DNA of 62,692 nt from a bacterium (GTDB lineage: Bacteria; Myxococcota_A; UBA9160; SZUA-336). How positions within the stretch are numbered: position 1 is the first letter of the stretch; each line of letters opens with the position of its first letter. Both the position numbers and the translations under genes were made by a program. Where the stretch lies: the NCBI GenBank assembly GCA_024226335.1, contig JAAELY010000176.1:1-62692 (forward strand). Reading direction: 5' to 3'. Below the pieces are notes generated by a model. That model saw nothing but the letters and a program-made list of their open reading frames with translations, searched no databases and was not told the origin of the DNA. Below, piece after piece: positions 36,201 through 44,399 of this stretch.

Positions 36201-36503
36201 GGTCAACAGCTCGCCCCTGGCTTCGTCAAAGCCCGCATTCAAGGCGCGCGGCAGTCGCTTGTTCTCCTGGTAGAGAACTCGCAATCGGGGATGCTGGACG
36301 GAATCAAGCAACGCAGCGGTGCCGTCGGTCGAACCATCGTCGACGACGATCACCTCGTAGTCCTGGTAGGTCTGGTTCAGGATACTCTCGAGGGAAAGCG
36401 GAAGCATGGACGCCCGATTGAAGGTCGGTAGCACGACGCTGACGCGCGGTTTCGAAGTGTCAGTCAGAGACACGGATTCCGCTCCAGCACACGAAGAGGC
36501 CAT
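33291..36503 (-). CDS. Three-module glycosyltransferase (GT2-GT2-GT4-like)
   Basis: About 1060-1070 residues. Module 1: GT-A (GT2) with SVVLPTFNRASMLPLSLESILNQ and VVDDGSTDGT. Module 2: another GT2-like domain with VLVIMDDDILLEPGWYEGL and the aspartates DDD, and RCREAGFRITHNS. Module 3: GT-B (GT4) region with GFLSGNLGLGVSARQIVRLL and RAEGLGLSLLEAMALGKPVIATGWSGNLDF. So one polypeptide could add two or three sugars in sequence. Two starts compete: ATG 36503 (GGGAGG, only 3 bases away) and GTG 36473. It overlaps the end of the upstream methyltransferase fusion by 14 or 44 bp. Confidence 0.9.
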   Translation of the reverse strand: MASSCAGAESVSLTDTSKPRVSVVLPTFNRASMLPLSLESILNQTYQDYEVIVVDDGSTDGTAALLDSVQHPRLRVLYQENKRLPRALNAGFDEARGELLTWISSDNYCAPMFLEALVGALDAFPEAGFASSAFAWIDEQAQITRFTRDQDLSYRGFLCMNPGTASFMYRREIQEQVGSYAPELEGAEDWDMWLRLVERAPAVYVPEILYYYREHPNSMTGQMPERVFKASQTVFQQALQRAGNELTLAQLYPVLSSGISPDDEADACHDFGTRLLRSPFCNPELAAAFLEAAFKRRPDSGEIAACLAVACARSGHEARTRELCEMLGIGDPATLPVIGPDPQNFRALQEEQRREFSWTASATTEIGSLDAISFCIISAGQRPEMLDAVVESIRAQNIPNAEILVSGAGTVPEGARKIEAGEAAAAGRLGEMRNRAVSEAKHPVLVIMDDDILLEPGWYEGLCSHGPDFDILTSQLRVPDGSRYWDHATFGGPRGHCMLAPWESDEHSYMTGGGAWVMQRRVADAVHWDEQRAFYEEEDIDFSRRCREAGFRITHNSESCAIHADGSYTCIGRHTFRRSEDRDVGWLHSKLGNAEASEVLELANTLLGEGQLAEAADCIRFVIECEPGVASVRELWSQLEAQNGGALPDNRWSSTGDSEIVQVLRRFGLGIERSRCRIVGKSSAGPSELGFNVFGFLSGNLGLGVSARQIVRLLRESGHRVCPVDIKVGGGRADHVPFSARSLEEQTPWPVNLFILNPSDLSLVLPNPPQAIRCQDRVNVCLPFWELTRIPPGWQAMLESMDVVLAASRFIEGSFLASLSNVAVRYFPQPLFVDAVGPPDRAGWGLPEEATVFVTSFEMASDINRKNPFAAIEAFERTFAPGDNARLVVKVNNSHSCPSFDVHVRELESRAAARPDILILDRVLSYSEVMSLYETADVMVSLHRAEGLGLSLLEAMALGKPVIATGWSGNLDFMDDDNSCLVGHTLVPVHSTTQAAYLPEFTGPDAVWAEPSIPEAVDWMARLHDDPELRKAIGKRAGAAFARRMESIDPSGLVAAVRRAAVLKGLPEIH

Positions 36504-37941
36504 CGGCCTCCCGGTGGTCTTCGTAGGCGATGAGTTCGGATCTTCCCTGAATTCCCAGTGCAGCCAGTCGACACATCAGATCTTCCGGGTAGAACCACTG
36601 TTCCCAGGATTCGATCTGCAACTGCCCCTGCTTCTGGCGATTCTTATCGATGATCACCAGGCAGCCTCCCGGTCGGAGAACGCGAACCATCTCGCGCAGT
36701 GCCTCGTCCGGTCGCACGGAGTGCTCCAGAGCTTCGACGCAGAGCACGGCGTCGAAGCTCTCATCCTCAAAAGGCAGGTCGAGCATTCCGTGCTGTACGG
36801 TCTCGATGCCTTCTGGCACGTGACGCAACATCTCGGCCGATACGTCGAGAGCGGTGATCTGCGCGGCGGGGAAGTGTCGGGCCAGCAACGTTGCGTAGCG
36901 TCCCTTGCCACATCCGGCGTCGAGAATTCGCGCCGGAGAAACAGCTTGCAGTCGATTGACGACCGCCCGTGCGCGTCCGTCGTTCTCGCTGATTGTCGCC
37001 GCGTAGTCAGACACGGTCGCGTCGAAGTGGGCCGCAATTGCCGCCTGCTCGGTTTCAATTGCGTACTTGCAGGCCCAGGAGATCTCTTCACTCGGAAAGT
37101 AGCTCGCACCTGGACCGTAGGATCCAAAGAAGCCACCGCTGGGATTCTGGAGGTTTCTCAGAAAGTCGAGTGCCGCGCTAGCGCGCTCTTGCTCGCCCAA
37201 CTGCAACCAGACCCAGGCAAGTTGAGCCAGGCCGGTGGAACATACCCAGGGAACACCCGCGTATCCGGGAACAGCGCCATTCGTTTGCTGGAAGTGCGCC
37301 ACGGCCTGCATCCCCTCGGCGGCCACTTCTTCGCAACCCAGTTCGATCAGGGCCTGCTGTACGTAGGCATAGAAGTGGGTCAGGCACTCCGGTCTTTCGA
37401 AGTTCGTCAGCGGGATGGAACGCAGATAGAAATCGCGCGAGCGTTCGGCAAACTGCGTGTAACTCTTTTCGTCGAGGTGTTCTCCCGCGCGTCGCAAAGG
37501 ATCGAGTGTGTACAGGTGGATGGCTTCGCTCACTTCTCCTCGAGTTCCGAGCGACCACGCACCGCCCGCCTCGGGTACCGGAAGCCGGCCGTTGAAGGAG
37601 TCCGCAGCTTCGAGCATCCAATTGCAGGCCCGGCGCAATGGCATCTCGAGTTCGGGCGCGGAGTCCACCAGCTCTATCCAGCCGCGAATCACCTGGCCGG
37701 TGTCGAAGGCGAAGCCAGACGCACTTCCGGCCCCTGCGAACGACCCGTCGGATCTCTGTTCACCGACCAGCCAGCGTCCGTACTGAAGAGCCAGTCCGCG
37801 TTCACCTAGCGACAGCAGAGTAGGTATGAAGTAGCCGGTCACCTCGGGGTAGCAGAGTCGCTGGTGTGAGGTGATCACGATTCCCTCACCCGGAAGCGTG
37901 TTGTTGCGAATCCATTTCGCAGCCTCGGAGGTTAAACTCAT
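36460..37941 (-). CDS. Alpha/alpha toroid-like protein fused to SAM methyltransferase
   Basis: 493 residues. The first ~320 residues contain toroid-type repeats (GYFIPTLLSLGERGLALQYGRWLVGEQRSDGSFAG ... NLQNPSGGFFGSYG) as in prenyltransferase/squalene-cyclase-like or glycan-processing barrel folds, with no recognisable catalytic triad. Residues from ~325 form a class I methyltransferase: ILDAGCGKGRYATLL, then IETVQHGMLDLPFEDESFDAVLCVEALEHS and VLRPGGCLVI. Probably methylates a glycan or lipid-linked intermediate, with the toroid giving substrate recognition. Its ATG overlaps the wecB stop by 4 bp (ATGA). I do not know this exact fusion. Confidence 0.85.
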   Translation of the reverse strand: MSLTSEAAKWIRNNTLPGEGIVITSHQRLCYPEVTGYFIPTLLSLGERGLALQYGRWLVGEQRSDGSFAGAGSASGFAFDTGQVIRGWIELVDSAPELEMPLRRACNWMLEAADSFNGRLPVPEAGGAWSLGTRGEVSEAIHLYTLDPLRRAGEHLDEKSYTQFAERSRDFYLRSIPLTNFERPECLTHFYAYVQQALIELGCEEVAAEGMQAVAHFQQTNGAVPGYAGVPWVCSTGLAQLAWVWLQLGEQERASAALDFLRNLQNPSGGFFGSYGPGASYFPSEEISWACKYAIETEQAAIAAHFDATVSDYAATISENDGRARAVVNRLQAVSPARILDAGCGKGRYATLLARHFPAAQITALDVSAEMLRHVPEGIETVQHGMLDLPFEDESFDAVLCVEALEHSVRPDEALREMVRVLRPGGCLVIIDKNRQKQGQLQIESWEQWFYPEDLMCRLAALGIQGRSELIAYEDHREADGLFVCWSGIRVSD

Positions 37942-39083
37942 GCGGGCCTCGCCGCTGCGAGCAACGCTTCACAGATTCTTTCGGAAGCGTGGCCGTCACC
38001 ATATGCGTCGCTCGGGTGAGCCATCTTGGCGTGCGCATCCGGATCGTCCAGAAGGTGTTTCGCCTCTGCGACGATGCGTTTGGGATCGCTACCTACCAGG
38101 ATGGCATTTCCGCCTTCCAGGCCTTCGTTGCGTTCGGTCGTTTCGCGCATGACCAGCGCAGGTTTGCCCAGGCTGGCCGCCTCTTCCTGGATTCCGCCCG
38201 AGTCCGTCAGGACCATATGCGAGCGATCGAGCACCTGGGCGAAGCAGCCGTAGTCGAGGGGTTCGACAAGCGTGATGCCATCGATGCCGCCGAGTCGCGA
38301 GTGTACGAGTTCCGAAACCTGCGGATTGGGGTGGACCGGTAGAAGAATCGTCGTTGTTTGGCCTCGTTCGTGCGCGAGTGTGCGCAGGGCGTCACAGATC
38401 CGCTCGAGTGGCGCGCCAAAGCTCTCGCGTCGGTGTACCGTCACAAGGGTGATCTTGCGATCCGACAGGGGGTCGAGGATGCGCGCGGCCGAGTCGTGGG
38501 GCAGATCGATCGCCATGCGCAACGCGTCGAGACCGGTGTTCCCGGTGACGACGACGCGATCCCTGGGTATGCCCTCGGCCAGCAGGTTCTGCGCGGAAGA
38601 CTCCGTGGGTGCCAGGCAAAGACGCGCGAACACGTCGACGATGCGTCGGTTCAGTTCTTCGGGGAAGGGCGCATCCAGGTCGCCGGTGCGCAGGCCGGCC
38701 TCTACGTGCGCGACGGGCACGTGAGCGTGAAAAGCACACAGGGCCGCCGCAAAGGTCGTAGTGGTGTCTCCCTGGACCACGACCCAATCCGGGCGCACTT
38801 CGTTCACCACACCCGACACCGCTTCGACGGTGCGCGCGAAGAGCCCGTTCAGGTCCTGATTCTCTCGCATCAGATCCAGATCGAAATCGGCCTTCAGACC
38901 GAAGACCGCCAGTGCCTGGTCGAGCATCTGGCGATGCTGCGAGGTGACGCAGATGCGCACATCGAAGTCCTGTGCTCGGGCGCGAAGAGCAGAGATCAGT
39001 GGCGCCATCTTGATCGCTTCTGGGCGCGTCCCGAATACGACCAGTACCCGGCGCCGGCCCGTTGCGTTCGCTGCCTTCATCAC
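37938..39083 (-). CDS. wecB: UDP-N-acetylglucosamine 2-epimerase (non-hydrolysing)
   Basis: 381 residues. Classic motif set: VFGTRPEAIKMAPLI at the start, VTSQHRQMLDQAL, VVVQGDTTTTFA, HVEAGLRTGD, PEELNRRIVD, GNTGLDAL, VTVHRRESFG, LLPVHPNP, LTDSGGIQEEAASLGKPALVMRETTERNEG. Makes UDP-N-acetylmannosamine for surface polysaccharide. First of a five-gene minus-strand operon leading to the phosphotransferase at 31417. GTG 39083 or ATG 39080 as start; no strong ribosome binding site. Confidence 0.96.
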   Translation of the reverse strand: MMKAANATGRRRVLVVFGTRPEAIKMAPLISALRARAQDFDVRICVTSQHRQMLDQALAVFGLKADFDLDLMRENQDLNGLFARTVEAVSGVVNEVRPDWVVVQGDTTTTFAAALCAFHAHVPVAHVEAGLRTGDLDAPFPEELNRRIVDVFARLCLAPTESSAQNLLAEGIPRDRVVVTGNTGLDALRMAIDLPHDSAARILDPLSDRKITLVTVHRRESFGAPLERICDALRTLAHERGQTTTILLPVHPNPQVSELVHSRLGGIDGITLVEPLDYGCFAQVLDRSHMVLTDSGGIQEEAASLGKPALVMRETTERNEGLEGGNAILVGSDPKRIVAEAKHLLDDPDAHAKMAHPSDAYGDGHASERICEALLAAARPA

Positions 39084-39254
39084 CTACACGAATCGGCAAC
39101 ATCGGCTTGCACTTGAACGTAGAAGCAGGCAAAAGCAGTTCCTGCGACCGACCGAGCAATCGCGGCGACACAAGCGCTATATTCCCGCAGACGCCCGCCG
39201 TTCGCGACGCCTGACGACTGGGTACTGAGACATGGATGGGTACGGAGACAAGAC

Positions 39255-39905
39255 TTGCTCCTGATCGGGATGACCGGAATGCTGGCCGGCGCTCTACACG
39301 TTGTGTTTGGCGCTGACCACCTTGCGTCACTGGCCCCGTTTTCGATCGAGGCGCGCCGGGGGGCGTGGGCCATCGGCTTGCGCTGGGGTGTGGGACATGC
39401 GCTCGGCCTGCTCGCGGTTGGCCTCGGGTTCTACGCATTGGCGGATCTGCTCGACCTCGAGGTCATGCATCAGGGCGGCGATTACGTGGTGGGACTGGTC
39501 CTGGTCGGGGTCGGTCTGTGGAGCCTGAACCATCTGCGAACCGGCGGGGCGGCGCTGGCCAGTCCGCGCGAAACTCCCGCGCACGTACACACCGGTGCGG
39601 CCCTGCTAGTGGGTGGATTGCACGGGATCGCCGGGACAGCGAGCGTATTCGGGGTATTGCCCGCGCTCGGCATGGACTCCTGGGTCGATGCCGTCTTCTA
39701 CCTGGGAGGATTCGCCACCGGCACGATTGGCGCAATGACCGGGATGGCCGCACTCCTGGGGGTGGTGACGCTGGGCGTATCGAGCCGAACGGAGCGCGCC
39801 TACACGCTGATCCTGGGAGGTGCCGGTTTGATCGCGCTCTTCATGGGCGTCGTGTGGATGCTCCTGGCCTGGCAGGGTGTCGAACTCCACGGCGGCGCTT
39901 CCTGA
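39255..39905 (+). CDS. NicO/UreH-like membrane transporter family protein
   Basis: 216 residues, about six hydrophobic helices. TTG start, seven bases after GGAG. The first helix has the His-Asp-His pattern (GALHVVFGADHLASL) resembling the metal-binding motifs of nickel/cobalt permeases (NicO, UreH and NiCoT), and RWGVGHALGLLAVG supplies a second His. Spacing differs from the H-x4-D-H of classical NiCoT (five residues between). Likely a metal or small-molecule permease; substrate unknown. Alone on this strand, divergent from wecB. Confidence 0.7.
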   Translation: MLLIGMTGMLAGALHVVFGADHLASLAPFSIEARRGAWAIGLRWGVGHALGLLAVGLGFYALADLLDLEVMHQGGDYVVGLVLVGVGLWSLNHLRTGGAALASPRETPAHVHTGAALLVGGLHGIAGTASVFGVLPALGMDSWVDAVFYLGGFATGTIGAMTGMAALLGVVTLGVSSRTERAYTLILGGAGLIALFMGVVWMLLAWQGVELHGGAS

Positions 39906-39940
39906 GCCGAGTGTTTCAGCGCTGGATGTCGCGCCTACAC

Positions 39941-40921
39941 CTATAGATAGGGCACCACCTTCTCGGCGAATAACTCCAGGCTCTTCCAGCCCACGGCGGG
40001 CGGCGCGCCTCCGCCGAGCGGGAAGTGGCTGAACCACGCGCTCTGCCCGTGTTCTTCGACCCAGGCCAGGCATTGCTCCGGTGTCCATACGCGGAATTTG
40101 CCCTCGGCGCGCAACTCTTCGATGTTCGTAGCGTGGGAGTGCTGATAGGAACGCTGCCCCGGAACCTGCCAGCTGGCGTAGGAAAGTGCCTCGCGTAGCC
40201 AGTGCGGACCGATCTGCTTCCAGCCCTCGTCGGGATCCTCCGCCACGTACAGACTGAACGGTTCGCGCGGGTCTACGACGACCGGTGACTCGACTCCGAG
40301 CCTCTTACACTCATCTATGTATACCTGATTGAGTTCGGCGTCCGAAATAGGCGGTCCGAAGGGCAATCCGAAACGCGCTGCACGGCGCGCACCGGCCGGT
40401 GTTGACCCACCGACGATGATCCTCGGGTGCGGCTGAGTGAAGGGCTTTGGTGTGACTTGGATCGTCTCACCGTTGTACTCGAAAGGCTCGCCGCTCCAGG
40501 CCTTGAGGAGTGTCTCGATTACCTGGTCGAGCAACTTTCCGCGGCGACGGAATTCCTTGTTCGTGGCCGTGTACTCGATCGGCCGGTAGCCCATCCCCAG
40601 GACGAACGAGGCGCGTCCGGCGGAGATCAGGTCGAGGACGGATACGTCTTCTGCCAGTCGGATCGGATCGTAGAGGGGCGCCAGGAGTGCCGAGACCATC
40701 AACGCGATCCGGCGAGTCCGGCCGGCGATTGCGGCGGCCATCACCAGCGGCGAAGGCATGAAACCGCCTTCCGTGCAGTGGTGTTCCGACAGCACGACCA
40801 TGCCGAAGCCCTTCTCCTCGGCGAACTCGGCCATCTCGAGAGCGGCCTCGTAGATCTCGCGATGCCCGGGTTCTCCGCCCGGGGGCGCAGACAGCACGAA
40901 ACGCAGCATTGAAAAGGCCAT
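39941..40921 (-). CDS. LLM-class flavin-dependent oxidoreductase
   Basis: 326 residues from ATG at 40921 (GGGAG upstream). Luciferase-like TIM barrel: MLRFVLSAPPGGE at the start, GMVVLSEHHCTEGGFMPSPLVMAAAIAGRT, LAEDVSVLDLISAGRASFVLGMGYRP, RRRGKLLDQVIETLLKAW, RIIVGGSTPAGARRAARFG. Uses FMNH2 or coenzyme F420 to oxidise or reduce a substrate. Divergent from a Rieske dioxygenase; a 19-bp palindrome overlaps its -35 so the two may be controlled together. Confidence 0.9.
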   Translation of the reverse strand: MAFSMLRFVLSAPPGGEPGHREIYEAALEMAEFAEEKGFGMVVLSEHHCTEGGFMPSPLVMAAAIAGRTRRIALMVSALLAPLYDPIRLAEDVSVLDLISAGRASFVLGMGYRPIEYTATNKEFRRRGKLLDQVIETLLKAWSGEPFEYNGETIQVTPKPFTQPHPRIIVGGSTPAGARRAARFGLPFGPPISDAELNQVYIDECKRLGVESPVVVDPREPFSLYVAEDPDEGWKQIGPHWLREALSYASWQVPGQRSYQHSHATNIEELRAEGKFRVWTPEQCLAWVEEHGQSAWFSHFPLGGGAPPAVGWKSLELFAEKVVPYL

Positions 40922-41004
40922 GGGACTCCCATTCTGGATCTGAAGTTCGATCCGACGTGACAACCCGAGGTTGCCCAATTCCGGCTAGACCGAACAACTC
41001 CCAT

Positions 41005-41038
41005 GGTATAGGCTTCGCGAACTTTATGTCATAAAGTT
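41005..41038 (-). promoter_or_regulatory. LLM promoter with 19-bp operator palindrome
   Basis: AACTTTATG-T-CATAAAGTT (41020-41038) is a perfect 19-bp palindrome in the LLM-Rieske divergent region. On the minus strand ATGACA (41032-41027), inside it, and TATACC (41010-41005) are 16 bp apart and can serve as -35/-10 for the LLM gene. It is 17 bp before the Rieske ATG. The TetR downstream of the dioxygenase is the obvious candidate ligand. Confidence 0.6.
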
Positions 41039-41054
41039 GATTTCGGAGGGTTCC

Positions 41055-42359
41055 ATGGTCGACATCGAAAAGCTCGTCAGCCCCGACGGGAGTCTGGTCA
41101 GCCGCCGGCTCTGGTTCGACGAGGAGGTCTATCGCCTCGAACAGGAGCGCGTGTTCGGCCGCTGCTGGTTGTTCCTCGGGCACGAGAGCCAGATCCGCGA
41201 TCCGGGCGAGTACTTCACCACCACGATCGGTGAGGCCCCCGTCATCATCGTGCGCGGGAAGGATGGGAAGATCCACGGTCATCTCAACTCCTGCACTCAC
41301 CGAGGACTGCGCGTATGTCGATCCGATTCCGGCAAGGCTGCGAATTTCGTCTGTCCGTACCACGGCTGGATCTTCGCGAACGATGGACGGCTGGTCGGGA
41401 TGCCCGAACAACGCGAGGCGTATTCGGATCTCGACATGTCGAAGTGGGGTTTGATTCCGGTCGCTCGGGTCGAGAGCTACAAGGGTTTGATCTTCGGAAA
41501 CCTGGACGCCAACGCGATCTCGCTGCGCGACTATCTAGGTGACCTGGCCTTCTATCTGGACGCGCAGGTCGACCGTCGAGAAGGCGGAACCGAACTGGTG
41601 GGCGGGGTACATCGCTGGCGTGTGAAGGCGAACTGGAAGATGCCGGCCGAGAACATGGTTGGCGATGTCTACCACGCCGCCTGGAGTCACCAGTCGATCG
41701 TGCGCCTGCAGAGCATGAGCCCCTTGAATAGCGATCCCGACGGCGTCATCAGCGGCTATGGGGACATCCAACAGCACGGGGTGAACTTCGCTTGCGCAAA
41801 CGGACACGGGGGAACGACTCGCTTCTACCCGGTCGATGCACATCCGGAACAGCGGATGCCGGGGGAGGCACCCGAGATTCGGCCGCCGGAGGTCAATGAG
41901 TATTTCCGTCGCGTACAGCCGGAAGCGGATGAACGTCTCGGACCGGTCAAGAGCCGCATCAAGGGTGCGACGCTCACGGTGTTTCCGACACTGTCGATCC
42001 TGGGAAGCGTCTTCACGATTCGTGTGGCGCATCCCCGCGGACCGCAGGAAAGCGAGATCTGGTCCTGGGTTCTCGTGGATCGCGATGCGCCGCAGGAGGT
42101 GAAGGACTACATCCGCGGCTACTACACCTTCACGTTCGGTCCCGGAGGGACCTTCGAGTCCGACGATGGAGAGAACTGGGAGCAGGTCACCGAAGGTGCG
42201 CGCATCGCCGCGGCGGCCGATCATCCCTTTCACTTCGGGATGTCGCAGGGCAAGGAGTACGCGCACGCGGAGCTTCCCGGTCAGTGCGGTCCGATTCTCT
42301 CCGAGCATACGCAACGGGCCATGTACCGCCAGTGGCACGATCTTATGGTGAAGCCATGA
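41055..42359 (+). CDS. Aromatic ring-hydroxylating dioxygenase, alpha subunit
   Basis: 434 residues from ATG at 41055 (GGAGG upstream). Rieske [2Fe-2S] ligands C80-T-H82 and C100-P-Y-H103; mononuclear iron ligands in ENMVGDVYHAAWSH (His207, His212, with bridging Asp204 and the later Asp expected in the C-terminal helix). Catalytic oxygenase of a two-component or three-component dioxygenase; the beta subunit follows with 4-bp overlap. No reductase or ferredoxin is adjacent. Substrate unknown; aromatic acids or sterol-like rings are both possible. Confidence 0.94.
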   Translation: MVDIEKLVSPDGSLVSRRLWFDEEVYRLEQERVFGRCWLFLGHESQIRDPGEYFTTTIGEAPVIIVRGKDGKIHGHLNSCTHRGLRVCRSDSGKAANFVCPYHGWIFANDGRLVGMPEQREAYSDLDMSKWGLIPVARVESYKGLIFGNLDANAISLRDYLGDLAFYLDAQVDRREGGTELVGGVHRWRVKANWKMPAENMVGDVYHAAWSHQSIVRLQSMSPLNSDPDGVISGYGDIQQHGVNFACANGHGGTTRFYPVDAHPEQRMPGEAPEIRPPEVNEYFRRVQPEADERLGPVKSRIKGATLTVFPTLSILGSVFTIRVAHPRGPQESEIWSWVLVDRDAPQEVKDYIRGYYTFTFGPGGTFESDDGENWEQVTEGARIAAAADHPFHFGMSQGKEYAHAELPGQCGPILSEHTQRAMYRQWHDLMVKP

Positions 42360-42883
42360 GTGCTCAAGTGACTCACCACGAGATCGAACAGTTTCTGTTC
42401 GAGGAGGCCTATCTGCTCGATGAACGGCGCTTCGACGACTGGCTTGCGTTGCTTAGCGACGACGTGCGCTACTGGATGCCAACGCGGCGTGTGGTTGCAA
42501 AGTCGCGCCCGGACACACAGACCACGGTTCGGGAAGAACTGGCCGGTGAAGCGGAACTGGGCTGGTTCGAGGATACGAAGCTCAGTCTTCTGGCGCGTGT
42601 TCTGCGCTTGAAAGGGGGGATCACATGGTCGGAGGATCCGCCCTCGCGCACGCGGCGCATCGTGTCCAATGTGCATGTACGAGCGGCAGACCAGCCGGAT
42701 GAATACCACGTACGCAGCTATTTCCTCTTGCACCGGACGCGGCATCTGCGCGAGCGCGAGTCATTCATCGGCAGTCGCAACGATCTATTGCGCAATACCA
42801 AGGACGGCATCCGCATCGCCGCACGGGAAATCATTCTGGATGAAGCTGTACTCGACTCACCGAACCTGAGCGTGTTCTTCTGA
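42356..42883 (+). CDS. Aromatic ring-hydroxylating dioxygenase, beta subunit
   Basis: 175 residues from ATG at 42356, overlapping the alpha stop (ATGA). SnoaL/NTF2-like fold: IEQFLFEEAYLLDERRFDDWLALLSDDVRYWMPT, then SNVHVRAA and the YFLLHRTR strand. Beta subunits have a structural role in alpha3beta3 oxygenases. All neighbours agree with an alpha-beta oxygenase operon; a TetR regulator follows two bases later. Confidence 0.92.
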   Translation: MSAQVTHHEIEQFLFEEAYLLDERRFDDWLALLSDDVRYWMPTRRVVAKSRPDTQTTVREELAGEAELGWFEDTKLSLLARVLRLKGGITWSEDPPSRTRRIVSNVHVRAADQPDEYHVRSYFLLHRTRHLRERESFIGSRNDLLRNTKDGIRIAAREIILDEAVLDSPNLSVFF

Positions 42884-42885
42884 GC

Positions 42886-43503
42886 ATGGCGGCCTCGGTC
42901 GGCAGATCCCGAGCGCACGAGCGGCGCAAGACCCGCCCCCGCCCCCGCCCCCGCCCCCGCGGCTCGCTTTCGCGCGAGGAGATCGTGAAGGCGGGTCTGC
43001 GCATCGCGCGAAGAAACGAGTTGCGGGGGCTCACGATGCAACGCATCGGCGACGAACTGGGCGTGACCGGCATGGCGCTGTACAGCCACTTCAGCAACAA
43101 GCAGGAACTGATCGATGGAATCCTCGATCAGTTTACCCGCGAAACCGCGGTCACGAGTCACGGTACCGGCAAGCGTCACTGGCGGCTCTGGCTGTGTCGA
43201 ACCGCGGATGCGATGTATCGCGCGCTTGCCGAAACTCCCAGTGTTCTGCCCTTCGTCGCGACGCATACTGGATGGCGTTTCGGTCCGGCGGCCAGTGCCG
43301 TGCTCGACGAGAGTCTGCACGTGCTTCGCGACGCCGGCTTCTCGCGGCGCGAGTCCTTCGAGGTCTATATGACCGCGCTCGCACTCACGATCGGCTGGGC
43401 GACACTCGACTCCACCGACGACAACGCTCCCGACTACGCGTCGGCGAGTCTGTTCAATTCTCGGCTGCGTCAGTACCTGGATTCGATCGAGCCCAAATCC
43501 TGA
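42886..43503 (+). CDS. TetR-family regulator
   Basis: 205 residues. The N-terminus holds a run of RP dipeptides (R-P-R-P-R-P-R-P-R) encoded by the CCCCCG hexanucleotide array at 42932-42960. HTH: SREEIVKAGLRIARRNELRGLTMQRIGDELGVTGMALYSHFSNKQELIDGI. The C-terminal domain resembles the TetR C-terminal family seen near oxygenase genes. Two bases after the beta subunit, so probably in the same operon and controlling it through the 19-bp palindrome. Effector unknown, perhaps the oxygenase substrate. Confidence 0.9.
   Translation: MAASVGRSRAHERRKTRPRPRPRPRGSLSREEIVKAGLRIARRNELRGLTMQRIGDELGVTGMALYSHFSNKQELIDGILDQFTRETAVTSHGTGKRHWRLWLCRTADAMYRALAETPSVLPFVATHTGWRFGPAASAVLDESLHVLRDAGFSRRESFEVYMTALALTIGWATLDSTDDNAPDYASASLFNSRLRQYLDSIEPKS
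42932..42960 (+). repeat. Hexanucleotide microsatellite (CCCCCG)n in TetR gene
   Basis: G residues at 42935, 42941, 42947, 42953 and 42959 in a C background give a period of 6, nearly five units. It encodes Arg-Pro repeats. Copy changes keep frame and would change the length of the basic N-terminal tail of the regulator. Confidence 0.8.
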
Positions 43504-43526
43504 CCCCGAGTTTTCCGGCCGGACTT

Positions 43527-44399
43527 CTACAGGATGTCGTCCCCGCCGGAGTGATGCTGGCGCTTGGGCAGATCGGCGAATTCGCCGCTGCGCTTTTGAG
43601 CGTTCGCCGCCATCGCCTCGCCCATCTCGTCGGGCATCAGCATGCTCGCGTTCCAGATTCCGATGTAGTCCAGGCCGTCGGCGGTCGAATGGTCTCGGGC
43701 GTAGTTGATCATGCGCTTGCAGCCATAGATGGCTAACGGGGCTTTGCTCGCAATTTCCTGGGCGATCTTCATGACCTCTTCGAGCATGGTCTGCGAGTCT
43801 GGGAAGACTCGATTCACGAGTCCGACGGCCTGAGCTTCGCTCGCAGGCATGCGCCGACCGGTGTACGCCATTTCGCGCACGATGCCTTCGGGGATCAGCT
43901 TGACCAGACGTGGGAAAGTGCCGACGTCCGCGGTCATGCCGATGTTGATCTCGAAAATCGTCAGGAATGCGTCTTCTGTCGCGTAGCGCATATCGCATGC
44001 GGTCGCGAGATCCACACCGCCGCCGATGGCGCCACCCTGGATTGCGACTAACACGGGAATCCGGCAATTCTCCAGGCAGGAAAAACTGTCCTGCATGCGC
44101 TGTACGGTCTGGTAGAAGCGAGCCGGGCGCTGGCGTCGCGCGCGCGTCTGCTCTTCGGGACTCGACTTCTCCGAACTCCCTCCACCGGAAAAGGCCGAAA
44201 CGTCCAGACCCGAGGAGAAGTGCGGTCCGGTCGACGAGATCACGATCGCGCGAGCACGCGCGTTGTCATCGATGTCGCGGATGATCGCCGGAAGCTCATC
44301 CCAGAACTCGGGGATCATGCTGTTGCGTTTTTCCGGTCGGCTCAAAATGATGTGCGCGACTCCATCCTCGATCGAAACGTCGAAACAGCGGTATCCCAT
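43527..44399 (-). CDS. Enoyl-CoA hydratase/dienoyl-CoA isomerase (ECH1-like)
   Basis: 290 residues from ATG at 44399 (AGGAGG upstream). Crotonase fold: HFSSGLDVSAF (oxyanion region), LVAIQGGAIGGGVDLATACDMRYATEDAFLTIFEINIGMTADVGTFPRLVKLIPEG. The insertion between the first two core motifs and the acidic residues in DADVGT-like context match delta3,5-delta2,4-dienoyl-CoA isomerases more than ordinary hydratases. Works on unsaturated acyl-CoA, in keeping with the acyl-CoA synthetase and dehydrogenases nearby. Convergent with the TetR at 42886. Confidence 0.88.
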   Translation of the reverse strand: MGYRCFDVSIEDGVAHIILSRPEKRNSMIPEFWDELPAIIRDIDDNARARAIVISSTGPHFSSGLDVSAFSGGGSSEKSSPEEQTRARRQRPARFYQTVQRMQDSFSCLENCRIPVLVAIQGGAIGGGVDLATACDMRYATEDAFLTIFEINIGMTADVGTFPRLVKLIPEGIVREMAYTGRRMPASEAQAVGLVNRVFPDSQTMLEEVMKIAQEIASKAPLAIYGCKRMINYARDHSTADGLDYIGIWNASMLMPDEMGEAMAANAQKRSGEFADLPKRQHHSGGDDIL

